64,000 bases of DNA from an uncultured Cellulomonadaceae bacterium (GTDB lineage Bacteria > Actinomycetota > Actinomycetes > Actinomycetales > Cellulomonadaceae), in the NCBI GenBank assembly GCA_947495165.1, contig CANLXM010000001.1:558001-622000 (forward strand), written 5' to 3'. The notes beneath the pieces were generated by a model. It was given only the letters and a program-made list of their open reading frames with translations. It did no database searches and was not told where the DNA came from. Each line of letters starts with the position of its first letter. Position 1 is the stretch's first letter. Positions 7,738-16,257 of the stretch are shown here, in pieces. The translations under genes were made by a program, and so were the position numbers.

Positions 7738-9239
7738 TCGACGTCACCCTGTCCCTCGACCCCGCGTTCGTCGTCGGCCCCGTGCGCCGACGCACGTTCG
7801 GCTCGTTCGTCGAGCACCTGGGCCGCTGCGTGTACACGGGCGTCCACGACCCCGAGCACCCCGACGCCGACGAGGACGGCTTCCGTCCCGACGTCATGGA
7901 GCTCACGCGCCAGATGGGTGTGTCGACCGTGCGCTACCCGGGCGGCAACTTCGTCTCGGGCTACCGGTGGGAGGACGGCGTCGGCCCGCGCGACCAGCGG
8001 CCCGTCCGCCTGGACCTCGCGTGGCACTCCTCCGACCCGAACCTCGTGGGCGTGGACGAGTTCATGCGCTGGTGCGAGAAGACCGGCGTCGAGCCCATGA
8101 TGGCGATCAACCTCGGCACCCGCGGCGTGCAGGAGGCGCTCGACCTCCTCGAGTACTGCAACGTCCCGGGCGGCACCCACTTCTCCGACCTGCGCCGCAA
8201 GAACGGCCGCGAGGAGCCCTACCGCATCAAGATGTGGTGCCTGGGCAACGAGATGGACGGCCCCTGGCAGATCGGGCACAAGACCGCCCACGAGTACGGC
8301 CGCCTCGCCGCCGAGACCGCCCGGGCCATGCGCATGATCGACCCGACGGTCGAGCTCGTCGTGTGCGGGTCCTCGAGCGCGGAGATGGACACGTTCGGCG
8401 CGTGGGAGCACACGGTCCTCACGGAGACCTACGAGTTCGTCGACCTGATCTCGGCGCACGCGTACTACTGGGACAAGGACGACGACATGGGCTCGTTCCT
8501 CGCGTCGGCCACCAACATGGACCACTTCATCGAGTCTGTCGCGGCCACGGCCGACGCCGTGCGCGCTGCCGGCAAGCACACCAAGCGCATCAACATCTCG
8601 TTCGACGAGTGGAACGTCTGGTACATGGACCGCGCCGAGTCCGTCCCGCCCAAGGGTGACGACTGGCCCGTGGCCCCCGTGCTCCTCGAGGACCACTACA
8701 CCGTGGCCGACGCCGTCGTCGTCGGGAACCTGCTCATCTCGCTGCTGCGCCACACGGACCGGGTGCACTCCGCGAGCCTCGCGCAGCTGGTCAACGTGAT
8801 CGCGCCGATCATGACCGAGCCGGGCGGCCGTTCGTACAAGCAGACGACGTACTACCCGTTCGAGCAGGCCGCGAAGTTCGCCGCCGGCGAGGTCCTGCAG
8901 GTCGGCATCGACGCGCCGACGTACGAGACCAAGAAGTACGGCGACGTCTCCACGGTCGACGCCGTCGCCACCCGCGACCCGGAGACCGGCGCGGTGACCG
9001 TGTTCGCCGTGAACCGCCACCAGGACGAGGCGGCCCAGCTGCGCATCGACCTGCGCACCCTCGGGGCCCTCGACCTGGTCGAGGCCACGCAGCTCACGCA
9101 CGACGACCTCACCTGGCGCACCACGGCCGACGACGACGCGCGCGTCGTCCCGGTCACGAACAACACCGTGAAGATCGTCGACGGCGTCCTGACCGCGGAG
9201 CTGCCCCGCGTGTCCTGGAACGTCCTGCGCCTCGCGTGA
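7734..9239 (+). CDS. GH51 alpha-N-arabinofuranosidase
   Basis: A 501-residue intracellular retaining arabinofuranosidase of usual family length, which releases terminal alpha-L-arabinofuranose from imported oligosaccharides. The barrel carries the acid/base Glu173 in CLGNEMDGPW and the nucleophile Glu292 in ISFDEWNVWY; RYPGGNFVSGYRWEDGVGP (residues 67-85) is diagnostic. The C-terminal beta-domain ends at RVSWNVLRLA. There is no signal peptide. The start overlaps the GH27 stop by 4 bases. Confidence 0.95.
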   Translation: MIDVTLSLDPAFVVGPVRRRTFGSFVEHLGRCVYTGVHDPEHPDADEDGFRPDVMELTRQMGVSTVRYPGGNFVSGYRWEDGVGPRDQRPVRLDLAWHSSDPNLVGVDEFMRWCEKTGVEPMMAINLGTRGVQEALDLLEYCNVPGGTHFSDLRRKNGREEPYRIKMWCLGNEMDGPWQIGHKTAHEYGRLAAETARAMRMIDPTVELVVCGSSSAEMDTFGAWEHTVLTETYEFVDLISAHAYYWDKDDDMGSFLASATNMDHFIESVAATADAVRAAGKHTKRINISFDEWNVWYMDRAESVPPKGDDWPVAPVLLEDHYTVADAVVVGNLLISLLRHTDRVHSASLAQLVNVIAPIMTEPGGRSYKQTTYYPFEQAAKFAAGEVLQVGIDAPTYETKKYGDVSTVDAVATRDPETGAVTVFAVNRHQDEAAQLRIDLRTLGALDLVEATQLTHDDLTWRTTADDDARVVPVTNNTVKIVDGVLTAELPRVSWNVLRLA

Positions 9240-9257
9240 GCCTCAGCCACCCCACGC

Positions 9258-9288
9258 CCACGCGTTTTCCGCCGGAAATCACGCGTGG
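9258..9288. repeat. Hairpin after the GH51 gene, likely palindrome family B, copy 2
   Basis: An outer stem CCACGCG/CGCGTGG (9258-9264 with 9282-9288) encloses TTTTCCGCCGGAAAT, itself a short palindrome. The core TTTTCCGCCGGA and the following TCACG match the left arm of family B at 24126-24176. A decayed right arm (GTGAGCGCATGTGCGGAAAA) seems to continue to about 9310. It may act as a partial terminator between the GH51 and lipoprotein genes. Confidence 0.5.
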
Positions 9289-9289
9289 A

Positions 9290-10456
9290 GTGAGCGCATG
9301 TGCGGAAAATCGGCGGGCGCGGGCGCGGGCGCGGGTGCGGGGACGAGCCCTCGCGCTCGTGGCTCTCCTCGCGCTCGCGCTGTCCGGGTGCACCGGCAGC
9401 GCGGGCGACGGGGAGAACGCGGCCGACGACGCCCTCGGCGCCACCGTGATCGAGGCGACCGGGTCCGTGCGCACGCACGACCCGTCCCTCGTGATCGACG
9501 ACCTGGGCACCCCCGAGGCGGACGACGACGTCTGGTACGTCTACTCGACCGGCAACGGGACCGTGGGACGCGGCGCCCCCGAGGCGCGACGATCGCTGGA
9601 CCAGGGGCGCACGTGGGAGTCGCTCGGCACCGCCTGGGGGCCGTCCGACGACCCGTCCTGGGTGCGGGAGATCGTCGTCGGGCTCGACAACTACTGGGCC
9701 CCCGAGGTCTACGAGCACGAGGGCACCTACTACCTGTACTGGTCGGGATCGACCTTCGGGTCCAACACCTCGGTGATCGGCCTGTTCACGAGCCCCACGC
9801 TCGACCCCGACGACCCCGCGTACGGCTGGGTCGACCAGGGCGAGGTGTGGCGCTCAGAAGCGGGCTCGCCGTACAACGCGATCGACCCCGCGATCATCAC
9901 GGACGCCGACGGCACCCCCTGGATGGCCTTCGGGTCGTTCTGGGACGGGCTGTTCGTGCTCGAGCTCGCGTGGCCCGACGGGAAGGTCGTGGGCTACGAC
10001 CCGGCGGACCCCGCCGATCCCGGCCCGCGCCCCGAGCCGGTGCCGATCGCTGACCGCGGCACCGACCCCAACGCGATCGAGGCGGCCTACGTCCTCGAGC
10101 GTGACGGCTGGTACTACCTGTTCCACTCGCGCGACTCGTGCTGCAAGGGCACGGGCAGCACCTACAACATCGCCGTGGGGCGCTCCCGCGACGTCGTCGG
10201 GCCTTACGTCGACGCCGAGGGCACAGCCCTGCTCGAGGGCGGCGGCACGTCGCTGCTGTTCGACGACCGCGCGATGATCGGCCCCGGCGGCCAGTCGGTG
10301 GCCACGACGCCCGACGGCGACGCCGTGCTCGCCTTCCACTTCTACGACGCGGAGCTCGACGGCGACTTCCGGCTCGGCCTGCGCGTCCTCGACTGGACCG
10401 ACGACGGCTGGCCCGTCGCCCACACCGCCGAGCGGCTCGCCGAGCTCGCCGGCTGA
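9290..10456 (+). CDS. GH43 family arabinanase-like lipoprotein (extracellular)
   Basis: A 388-residue GH43 enzyme carrying a type II signal peptide (basic Arg/Ala run, then LALVALLALALSGC with the lipid-modified Cys at residue 34), so it should sit on the outer face of the membrane and cut polymer before uptake. Triad: Asp64 in THDPSLV, Asp199 in NAIDPAI, Glu264 in IEAAYVL; WAPEV at 136-140 and STFGSNTSVIGL also match arabinanases. The start is uncertain: the chosen GTG gives a normal-length signal peptide, an in-frame GTG at 9236 would overlap the GH51 stop but add 18 residues across the hairpin, and GTG 9335 is also possible. It complements the cytoplasmic GH43 at 164-1507. Confidence 0.85.
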   Translation: MSACAENRRARARARVRGRALALVALLALALSGCTGSAGDGENAADDALGATVIEATGSVRTHDPSLVIDDLGTPEADDDVWYVYSTGNGTVGRGAPEARRSLDQGRTWESLGTAWGPSDDPSWVREIVVGLDNYWAPEVYEHEGTYYLYWSGSTFGSNTSVIGLFTSPTLDPDDPAYGWVDQGEVWRSEAGSPYNAIDPAIITDADGTPWMAFGSFWDGLFVLELAWPDGKVVGYDPADPADPGPRPEPVPIADRGTDPNAIEAAYVLERDGWYYLFHSRDSCCKGTGSTYNIAVGRSRDVVGPYVDAEGTALLEGGGTSLLFDDRAMIGPGGQSVATTPDGDAVLAFHFYDAELDGDFRLGLRVLDWTDDGWPVAHTAERLAELAG

Positions 10457-10476
10457 CCCCAGACCTGGAGACACCC

Positions 10477-12363
10477 ATGTCCGACCTCCTGACGTTCGGT
10501 CCCGTCGCACCCGGCGCCGCGCTCGCGTGGGCGCCCCTGCCGCGGGGGGCAGTGCGGCTCGACCCGACCGGTGACCTGGGCGCCTGGCAGGAACGGAACG
10601 CGCTCACCACGTTGCCGCACGCGATCGCGCAGCTCGAGGAGTCCGGCACGCTGGCCAACCTGCGCCGTGCCCGCGACCGGACGCCGACGCCGTTCCGCGG
10701 CTACCACTTCGCGGACTCCGACGTGTACAAGACGTGCGAGGCCGTCGCGTGGGAGATCGGGCGGTCGGGCACGCGCGCGTTCGACGGCTTCCTGGACGAC
10801 GTCGTCGCGCTGCTGCGCGCCGTGCAGCGCCCGGACGGGTACCTGAGCTCGTGGACGCAGGGCTCGGGGCTCGACGGCGGCGCGGTGGTCGAGCCGTTCT
10901 CCGACCCGCGGTGGGGCCACGAGCTGTACTGCTTCGGGCACCTCATCCAGGCCGGGGTCGCGCTCGACCGCGCGGCGGGCCGAGACGACCTGCTCGGCGT
11001 CGCCCGCGCGACGGCGGACCTCCTCGTGCGCCGCCGGGCGGAGCGCGGCGTGACCGACCTCGACGGCCACCCCGAGATCGAGACCGCGCTCGTCGAGCTG
11101 TTCCGGCACACCGGTGACCGCGCGTACCTCGACCTGGCTGGTGAGATGGTGGCGGCGCGTGGGCACGGCACGCTCGGCCCGGACCGGCTCGGTCCGCACT
11201 ACTTCCAGGACCACGCTCCGGTCGCCGACTCGCTCGAGGCGACCGGCCACGCCGTGCGCCAGCTGTACCTGAACGCGGGCGTCGAGGACGTGCTCGCCGA
11301 GGGCGCGGGCCCGGAGTCGTGGGCCGACGCCATGACCGCGCAGTGGCGCACCGCGCACGACCAGAAGATGTACGTCACGGGCGCGATGGGCTCGCGGCAC
11401 TTCGACGAGTCGTTCGGGGACGCCTACGAGCTGCCCCCGGACCGCGCCTATGCCGAGACGTGCGCGTCGATCGCCGACCTCCAGTGGACCTACCGGATGC
11501 TGCTGCGCGAGCCGCGGCGCGAGCACGGGGACGCGATCGAGCGCGCGCTGCACAACTCGGTGCGCTCGGCGGTGAGCACCAGCGGCACCGAGTTCTTCTA
11601 CTCCAACCCGCTGCACCTGCGCGAGGGTCACCGCGAGGAGGAGAACGCGCCGTCGCGCCGCACCCCCTGGTACCACTGCGCGTGCTGCCCGCCGAACATC
11701 GCGCGCCTGGTCGCCTCGCTGGACACGTACGTGGCCACGGCGAGCGCGGACGAGCTCGCCGTGCACCTGCTCGCCGCCGGGGAGATCGACGTCCCGGCTC
11801 ACCTGGGCTCGGGCACGCTGACGATCCAGACGGCGTACCCGGCCGACGGCGCTCTCGCGCTCCGCCTCGCGGGCACGCTGCGCCCCGGCGCGACCGTGGC
11901 CGTCCGGGTCCCCGGCTGGGCCGAGGGCGTCGAGGCCGACGACGACGGCTTCCGCCGCTTCGACGACGCAGCGCTCGCGCGCGGCGTCACGATCACGCTG
12001 CGCATGGACGTCGTCGCGCGTCATGCCCACCCGCGCGTCGACGCCGTCCGGGGCTGCGTCGCGCTCACCCGGGGCCCGCTGGTCTACTGCGTCGAGCAGG
12101 CCGACGTCGTCGGGCACTCCGTCGAGGACGTGCGGCTCGCCCTGGACGCAGCGTTCGAGGTCCTGCCCGGCCTGGCGCCGTCGGGCCTGCCTGCGCTGCG
12201 TACCCGGGCGAGCGCCGTCGTCGTCGACGTGGCAGAGCCCTACCCGGCGCAGGTGCCCGTCGAGCGGCGCGAGCCCGTGGAGCTCACCGCCGTGCCGTAC
12301 GCCGACTGGGGCAACCGCGCGCCGGGGCCGATGCGGGTGTGGGTGTGGGTGCCGGTCGGCTGA
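10477..12363 (+). CDS. GH127 (DUF1680) beta-L-arabinofuranosidase
   Basis: A 628-residue protein matching the GH127 family, whose characterised members remove beta-L-arabinofuranose, as found on plant hydroxyproline-rich glycoproteins, using a zinc-bound cysteine nucleophile. Visible signature residues are the candidate acid/base Glu311 in FDESFGDAYELP, the zinc ligands Glu327 and Cys329 in AETCASIAD, and Cys403-Cys404 in CACCPPNIARL. There is no signal peptide. The ATG follows TGGAG at a suitable spacing, 20 bases after the GH43 lipoprotein; it is the last gene of the rightward operon. Together with GH51 it lets the cell handle both anomers of L-arabinofuranose. Confidence 0.9.
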   Translation: MSDLLTFGPVAPGAALAWAPLPRGAVRLDPTGDLGAWQERNALTTLPHAIAQLEESGTLANLRRARDRTPTPFRGYHFADSDVYKTCEAVAWEIGRSGTRAFDGFLDDVVALLRAVQRPDGYLSSWTQGSGLDGGAVVEPFSDPRWGHELYCFGHLIQAGVALDRAAGRDDLLGVARATADLLVRRRAERGVTDLDGHPEIETALVELFRHTGDRAYLDLAGEMVAARGHGTLGPDRLGPHYFQDHAPVADSLEATGHAVRQLYLNAGVEDVLAEGAGPESWADAMTAQWRTAHDQKMYVTGAMGSRHFDESFGDAYELPPDRAYAETCASIADLQWTYRMLLREPRREHGDAIERALHNSVRSAVSTSGTEFFYSNPLHLREGHREEENAPSRRTPWYHCACCPPNIARLVASLDTYVATASADELAVHLLAAGEIDVPAHLGSGTLTIQTAYPADGALALRLAGTLRPGATVAVRVPGWAEGVEADDDGFRRFDDAALARGVTITLRMDVVARHAHPRVDAVRGCVALTRGPLVYCVEQADVVGHSVEDVRLALDAAFEVLPGLAPSGLPALRTRASAVVVDVAEPYPAQVPVERREPVELTAVPYADWGNRAPGPMRVWVWVPVG

Positions 12364-12396
12364 CGGGCGCGCGGCGTCGTGCTGGCCCGGGCGGGC

Positions 12397-13302
12397 TCAG
12401 CGCCCGGAGATCGCGCGGCGCAGCGACCGGAACACCTGCGCGACCGCCCAGGCGGCCCCGGCGGCGCCGGCCGTCTTGACGCCCTTCTTGGCGAACCGGC
12501 GCTTGCCCCGGAACTCCCGGATGGGCCAGCCCACGTCCTTGGCGTGCCGGCGCAGGTGCGACTCCGGGTTGATCGCGCACGGGTGCCCGACGCTCGAGAG
12601 GATCGGGATGTCGTTCTCCGAGTCCCCGTACGCGTAGGAGTGCGCGAGGTCGAGGTCGAGACGCTCGGCGAGCTCGCGGGCGCCTGCGGCCTTGCTCTCG
12701 CCGTGCATCATCTCGCCGACCATCCGGCCGGTGTAGACGCCGTCCTTGTGCTCCGCGATCGTGCCGAGCGAGCCGGTCGCGCCCAGGCGGCGGGCGATGA
12801 GGTCCCCGATCTCGATCGGCGTCGCGGTGATGAGCCACACCTGGTGCCCCGCGGAGAGGTGCGCGTCGAGGATCTTCTGGGTGCCGGGGAAGATGCGAAG
12901 CGACAGGACCTGGTCGTAGACCTCCTCGCCGATCGCGGTGACCTCGGCCACGGTGTGGCCCTTGATGATGTCGAGCGCGCGCTGGCGGATCGAGTTGATC
13001 TGCTCCTTGTCCTCGCCGAACACGACGTAGCGCCACTGGTGCCAGGCGCCGATCACCAGGTCGCGGATGGAGAAGAAGCCGCGGTTGTAGAGGCCGCGCG
13101 CGAGGTGGAACGCGCTGGCGCCGCGGATGATCGTGTTGTCGACGTCGAAGAACGCGGCGATGCGCTCCGGCGGGATGCCCGCGTGCTCGACCGGGCTGGC
13201 CAGGATGTCGGAGGTGTGGATCTTCTCCGGCTCGAGCGGCTGGGGCTCGGCGGCCTGGTCCTCGGGGGACTGGTCCTCGGTACCGCTCTGCTCTGGCGCC
13301 AT
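12397..13302 (-). CDS. HAD superfamily subfamily IB phosphatase (SerB-like)
   Basis: A 301-residue hydrolase. After an acidic Glu/Pro/Gln-rich N-terminal tail of about 45 residues comes the HAD motif I FDVDNTIIRG (nucleophile Asp53, acid Asp55), motif II around WLITATPIEI, and motif IV GDSENDIPIL. The C-terminal 30 residues are basic and Ala/Gly-rich and could lie against the membrane. Subfamily IB includes phosphoserine phosphatase and lysophosphatidate/glycerophosphate phosphatases; the substrate cannot be decided here. The ATG at 13302 is preferred over a longer open frame that would run into the promoter of the divergent gene. It ends 33 bases from the GH127 stop, convergent with it. Confidence 0.8.
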   Translation of the reverse strand: MAPEQSGTEDQSPEDQAAEPQPLEPEKIHTSDILASPVEHAGIPPERIAAFFDVDNTIIRGASAFHLARGLYNRGFFSIRDLVIGAWHQWRYVVFGEDKEQINSIRQRALDIIKGHTVAEVTAIGEEVYDQVLSLRIFPGTQKILDAHLSAGHQVWLITATPIEIGDLIARRLGATGSLGTIAEHKDGVYTGRMVGEMMHGESKAAGARELAERLDLDLAHSYAYGDSENDIPILSSVGHPCAINPESHLRRHAKDVGWPIREFRGKRRFAKKGVKTAGAAGAAWAVAQVFRSLRRAISGR

Positions 13303-13338
13303 GGCGTCCACTCTAACGAGCCTGCCTAAGGTTGCCTC

Positions 13339-13620
13339 ATGAACGAGGTGGTCGAGGGATCTGGTGCGGCGGGTGCGGCCGACGCGCGGGTCGTGCTGCT
13401 CGTGCGGGCGGGTTGCCACCTGTGCGACGACGCCCGCGAGGTCGTGGCGACGGTCTGCGGGGAGCGGGGCGTGGCGTGGCGCGAGGCCGACGTCGACGAG
13501 GACCCGGCCCTGGTCGCGCAGTACTCGGAGTACGTCCCGGTGCTCCTGGTCGACGGCGTCCAGCAGGCCTTCTGGCGCATCCCCCCGACCCGCCTGGCGA
13601 AAGCCCTAGAACCACGTTGA
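13339..13620 (+). CDS. Glutaredoxin-like thiol protein (DUF836)
   Basis: A 93-residue thioredoxin-fold protein. The redox motif CHLC (residues 26-29) is in RAGCHLCDDARE, and the cis-proline region is YVPVLLVDG. It is a small cytoplasmic thiol protein; the partner is unknown. It is divergent from the HAD-IB gene. A SerB-like gene next to a DUF836 gene is recurrent in actinobacteria, often followed by rex and hem genes, which are absent here. The stop codon lies inside the long palindrome at 13615-13678. Confidence 0.85.
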   Translation: MNEVVEGSGAAGAADARVVLLVRAGCHLCDDAREVVATVCGERGVAWREADVDEDPALVAQYSEYVPVLLVDGVQQAFWRIPPTRLAKALEPR

Positions 13621-13678
13621 GTGCACGATCTTGGCGGTGTCTCGAGCCTCCGAGACCGCCAAGATCGTGCACTCAACG
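13615..13678. repeat. Palindrome family A, copy 1 (convergent terminator position)
   Basis: The left arm begins CGTTGAGTGCACGATCTTGG and continues CGGTGTCTCG; the right arm is its complement except for a 2-base bulge, giving a stem of about 28 pairs around the loop AGCCTC. It lies between the convergent glutaredoxin-like and yceI genes and could terminate both, although no T-run follows. The TGAGTGC...TTGGCGGTGT arm recurs at 29846-29915 and 32928-32992. Confidence 0.75.
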
Positions 13679-13708
13679 GTGGTGGTGCTGGTGGGTGGTG
13701 AGGGGTGG

Positions 13709-14254
13709 TCAGCCCTGCTTGATGGCCGAGATGTCGAGCGAGATCGTCACCTTGTCGCCGACCAGGACACCGCCGGCCTCGAGCGCGGCGTTCCAGGTGA
13801 TGCCCCACTCCTTGCGGGAGATGGTCGTGGTGCCCTCGAAGGCCGCGCGGGGGGCGCCGAACGCGTCGACGGCGGAGCCCGTGTAGTCGACGGTGAGCTC
13901 GACCGGCTTCGTCACGCCGGCGATGGTGAGGTCGCCGGTGACCGCGAAGTCCTCGCCGGCCTTGACCGACGTCGTGGTGAAGGTCCAGGTCGGGTTCGTC
14001 TCGGTGCTGAAGAAGTCGGCGCCCTGGAGGTGGCCGTCGCGGTTGGCGTCGCCCGTCGAGATGCCGGCCGCGTCGAGCTCGGCCGTCACGGTGGAGGACT
14101 CGACGTCCTCGCCCACGACGATCGTGCCCGAGTTGATCGGGACGGTGCCGCGGACCTTGGAGATGCCGGCGTGGCGGACGGAGAACGAGGCCTGGCTGTG
14201 GCTCGGGTCGATCTCGTAGGTGGCGGGGACGAGGCCCTCGGGAAGTGCAGTCAT
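13709..14254 (-). CDS. YceI family lipid-binding-like protein
   Basis: A 181-residue protein of the YceI family, a lipocalin-like beta barrel that in crystal structures binds a polyisoprenoid or similar lipid. Typical segments are TYEIDPSHSQASFSVRHAG near the start, LQGADFFSTETNPTWTF in the middle and EWGITWNAALEAGGVLVGD near the end. No signal peptide is present, so it is probably cytoplasmic, unlike E. coli YceI. AAGGAG lies 6 bases before the ATG. It is divergent from a MarR regulator, a pairing that suggests control by that regulator. A link with prenyl lipids or quinones is speculative. Confidence 0.9.
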   Translation of the reverse strand: MTALPEGLVPATYEIDPSHSQASFSVRHAGISKVRGTVPINSGTIVVGEDVESSTVTAELDAAGISTGDANRDGHLQGADFFSTETNPTWTFTTTSVKAGEDFAVTGDLTIAGVTKPVELTVDYTGSAVDAFGAPRAAFEGTTTISRKEWGITWNAALEAGGVLVGDKVTISLDISAIKQG

Positions 14255-14322
14255 GGTGGCTCCTTGGATCGTCGGTGCGTGCGTGTGCTGGTCTCTCGAG
14301 CGTCGGAACGTCGAGAAGCATT

Positions 14323-14340
14323 TAGTTGAATCTTGCACTA
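14323..14340. promoter_or_regulatory. Imperfect palindrome in the yceI-marR intergenic region
   Basis: TAGTTGAATCTTGCACTA is an 18-base imperfect inverted repeat (6 of 9 pairs, outer TAGT/ACTA perfect) in an unusually AT-rich stretch between the two divergent starts. Its size and place suit a MarR-dimer operator controlling both genes. The match is weak and unsupported by a second copy. Confidence 0.4.
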
Positions 14341-14413
14341 GATTAGGCACAGGGCGGTCCGGTTGGCAACACTTGTCAGGTGGTGGGACCTCCCACGGCG
14401 ACCAGGAGGACCG

Positions 14414-14935
14414 ATGACGAGCGAGACGATGAGCGAACGAGCGACCCGTGACGACGCCCCGGCCCGGTGGCTCACCGAGCGCGAGTACGCCGCGTGGCGG
14501 TCCTACATCGACGGTAGTGCGCGCGTCACCGAGGCGCTCGCGCGCCAGCTCGAGCAGCACACCGAGCTCACGCTGAGCGAGTACGAGGTGCTCGTCCGCC
14601 TCTCGGAGTCGGAGGACTGGACCTTGCGGATGTCCGAGATCGCCGACGAGCTCGCCCATTCCCGCAGCCGCGTCACCCACGCCGTCCGCCGCATGGAAGC
14701 ACGCGGCCTCGTCCGCCGCGTCGCGTGCGCCAAGGACGGTCGCGGCGTCAACTGCGTCATGACGCAGCGCGGCTTCGACGAGCTCTCCCAGTCCGCCCCC
14801 GGGCACGTCGCCGCGGTGCGCAAGGTGCTGATCGACGTGCTGGACCCCGCCGAGCTCGACCAGCTCGGCGCGATGATGTCCCGCATCTCCGACGCCGCGC
14901 GCGCCGCGGCCGCCGGGTGCGCCGACGAGACGTGA
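14414..14935 (+). CDS. MarR family transcriptional regulator
   Basis: A 173-residue winged-helix regulator. The DNA-binding region runs LSEYEVLVRLSE (residues 55-66), then LRMSEIADELAHSRSRVTHAVRRMEARGLV and the wing VRRVACAKDGRGVNCVMT. Helices at both ends should form the dimer interface, and dimerisation is required for palindromic operator binding. An AGGAGG lies 4 bases before the ATG. It is divergent from yceI across about 160 bases, so it most likely controls yceI and itself. The ligand is unknown; three cysteines are present (two close together around residues 105-115), so redox sensing cannot be excluded. Confidence 0.88.
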   Translation: MTSETMSERATRDDAPARWLTEREYAAWRSYIDGSARVTEALARQLEQHTELTLSEYEVLVRLSESEDWTLRMSEIADELAHSRSRVTHAVRRMEARGLVRRVACAKDGRGVNCVMTQRGFDELSQSAPGHVAAVRKVLIDVLDPAELDQLGAMMSRISDAARAAAAGCADET

Positions 14936-15002
14936 CGCGTCTGACGCCGCCGTCCGTCCTCGGGGGGTTCGGACACCCAGGGAAGTTTGGGACACTGGTC
15001 CT

Positions 15003-15647
15003 ATGGCCATGACGACTGTTCACCTGATGCGGCACGGCGAGGTCCACAACCCGGACGGCGTCCTCTACGGACGTATCCCCGGCTATCACCTCTCCGAGCT
15101 CGGGCACACCATGGCCCAGCGGGTCGCGGCGTTCTTCGCCGAGGGCGACCACGACATCGCGCGCGTGATCGCCTCGCCCCTGCAGCGGGCGCAGGAGACC
15201 GCCACCCCGATCGCCGGCGCGCTCGAGCTCGAGCTCGGCACCGACGACCGCCTCATCGAGGCCTCCAACTACTTCGAGGGCAAGACGTTCGGCGTCGGCG
15301 ACGGCTCGCTGCGCCGTCCGCAGCACTGGCCGCGCCTGATCAACCCCTGGCGCCCCTCGTGGGGTGAGCCGTACGTCGAGCAGGCCGCCCGCATGCGCGC
15401 GGCGATCGAGGACGCCCGCCGGTCCGTCGAGGGCCGCGAGGTCGTGCTCGTCTCGCACCAGCTGCCCATCTGGATCACCCGGCTGTCCTACGAGAACCGC
15501 CGGTTCCTGCACGACCCGCGCAAGCGCGAGTGCTCGCTCGCGTCGGTGACCTCGCTGCGCTTCGACGGCGACCGCTTCGTAGGCCTGCACTACCAGGAGC
15601 CCGTCGCCGACCTCCTGCCGGGCGCGAACAAGGTCGCCGGAGCCTGA
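15003..15647 (+). CDS. Histidine phosphatase family protein (phosphoglycerate mutase-like)
   Basis: A 214-residue protein with the family signature LMRHGEV (Arg10-His11-Gly12; His11 is the phosphorylated residue), a second Arg in ASPLQRAQETATP and the second catalytic His in VVLVSHQLPIW. It opens the cytochrome c maturation operon; the ResA-like gene starts 1 base after its stop. The same order (phosphatase, thioredoxin-like, CcdA, ResB, CcsB) is found in other actinobacteria, including the Rv0525-Rv0529 region of Mycobacterium tuberculosis, so a role tied to this pathway is likely although its substrate is unknown. An alternative ATG lies two codons downstream. Confidence 0.85.
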   Translation: MAMTTVHLMRHGEVHNPDGVLYGRIPGYHLSELGHTMAQRVAAFFAEGDHDIARVIASPLQRAQETATPIAGALELELGTDDRLIEASNYFEGKTFGVGDGSLRRPQHWPRLINPWRPSWGEPYVEQAARMRAAIEDARRSVEGREVVLVSHQLPIWITRLSYENRRFLHDPRKRECSLASVTSLRFDGDRFVGLHYQEPVADLLPGANKVAGA

Positions 15648-15648
15648 C

Positions 15649-16257
15649 GTGAGCCCCGTGCCTGCTCGCCTGCGCCGCGGCATCGCCGTCATGGGCGCTC
15701 TCGTGCTGCTCGCCGGCTGCTCGTCGACCGAGCAGCGTGGGCCCGCCGAGGTCGTGAACCAGGGCTACCAGTCCGGTGACGGCAGCGTGCGCACCTGGCC
15801 CGCTGACGACCGTGGCACGCCCCTCGACCTGAGCGGCACCACCTACGCCGACGCCGAAATCGACCTCGCGGACTGGCGCGGCGACGTCGTCGTGCTCAAC
15901 ACGTGGTTCGCGGCGTGCCCGCCGTGCCGCGCCGAGGCGCCGCTCCTGGTCGACATCGCGACGCAGGGCGAGGCCGACGGCGTCCACGTCCTCGGCATCA
16001 ACCGCACCGACGACGCCGGCGCCGCCCTGGCCTTCGAGCGCACCTACGACGTGCCCTACCCCTCGATCGACGACCGGTCGGGCCAGGCCACGAGCGCTCT
16101 CGAGGGCGTGGTGCCAGTCCAGGCGACGCCGACGACGGTCGTGCTCGACAAGCAGGGCCGCGTCGCCGCGCGGGTGCTCGGGACGCTCGACGCGTCCACC
16201 ATCACGACGATCATCGACGACGTCCGAGCTGAGCCCGCGGCAGGCAGCGGTGCCTGA
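15649..16257 (+). CDS. resA: ResA/TlpA-like thiol-disulfide lipoprotein
   Basis: A 202-residue extracytoplasmic thioredoxin-like protein. A short signal peptide ends in LLAGC (acylated Cys24), and the active site CPPC is at residues 90-93 (WFAACPPCRAEAP). The cis-Pro region is VQATPTTVVLDKQG. It should keep the haem-binding cysteines of apocytochrome c reduced outside the membrane, fed with electrons by the CcdA protein next to it. The GTG start is 1 base after the phosphatase stop, and its end overlaps the ccdA start by 8 bases. Confidence 0.9.
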   Translation: MSPVPARLRRGIAVMGALVLLAGCSSTEQRGPAEVVNQGYQSGDGSVRTWPADDRGTPLDLSGTTYADAEIDLADWRGDVVVLNTWFAACPPCRAEAPLLVDIATQGEADGVHVLGINRTDDAGAALAFERTYDVPYPSIDDRSGQATSALEGVVPVQATPTTVVLDKQGRVAARVLGTLDASTITTIIDDVRAEPAAGSGA

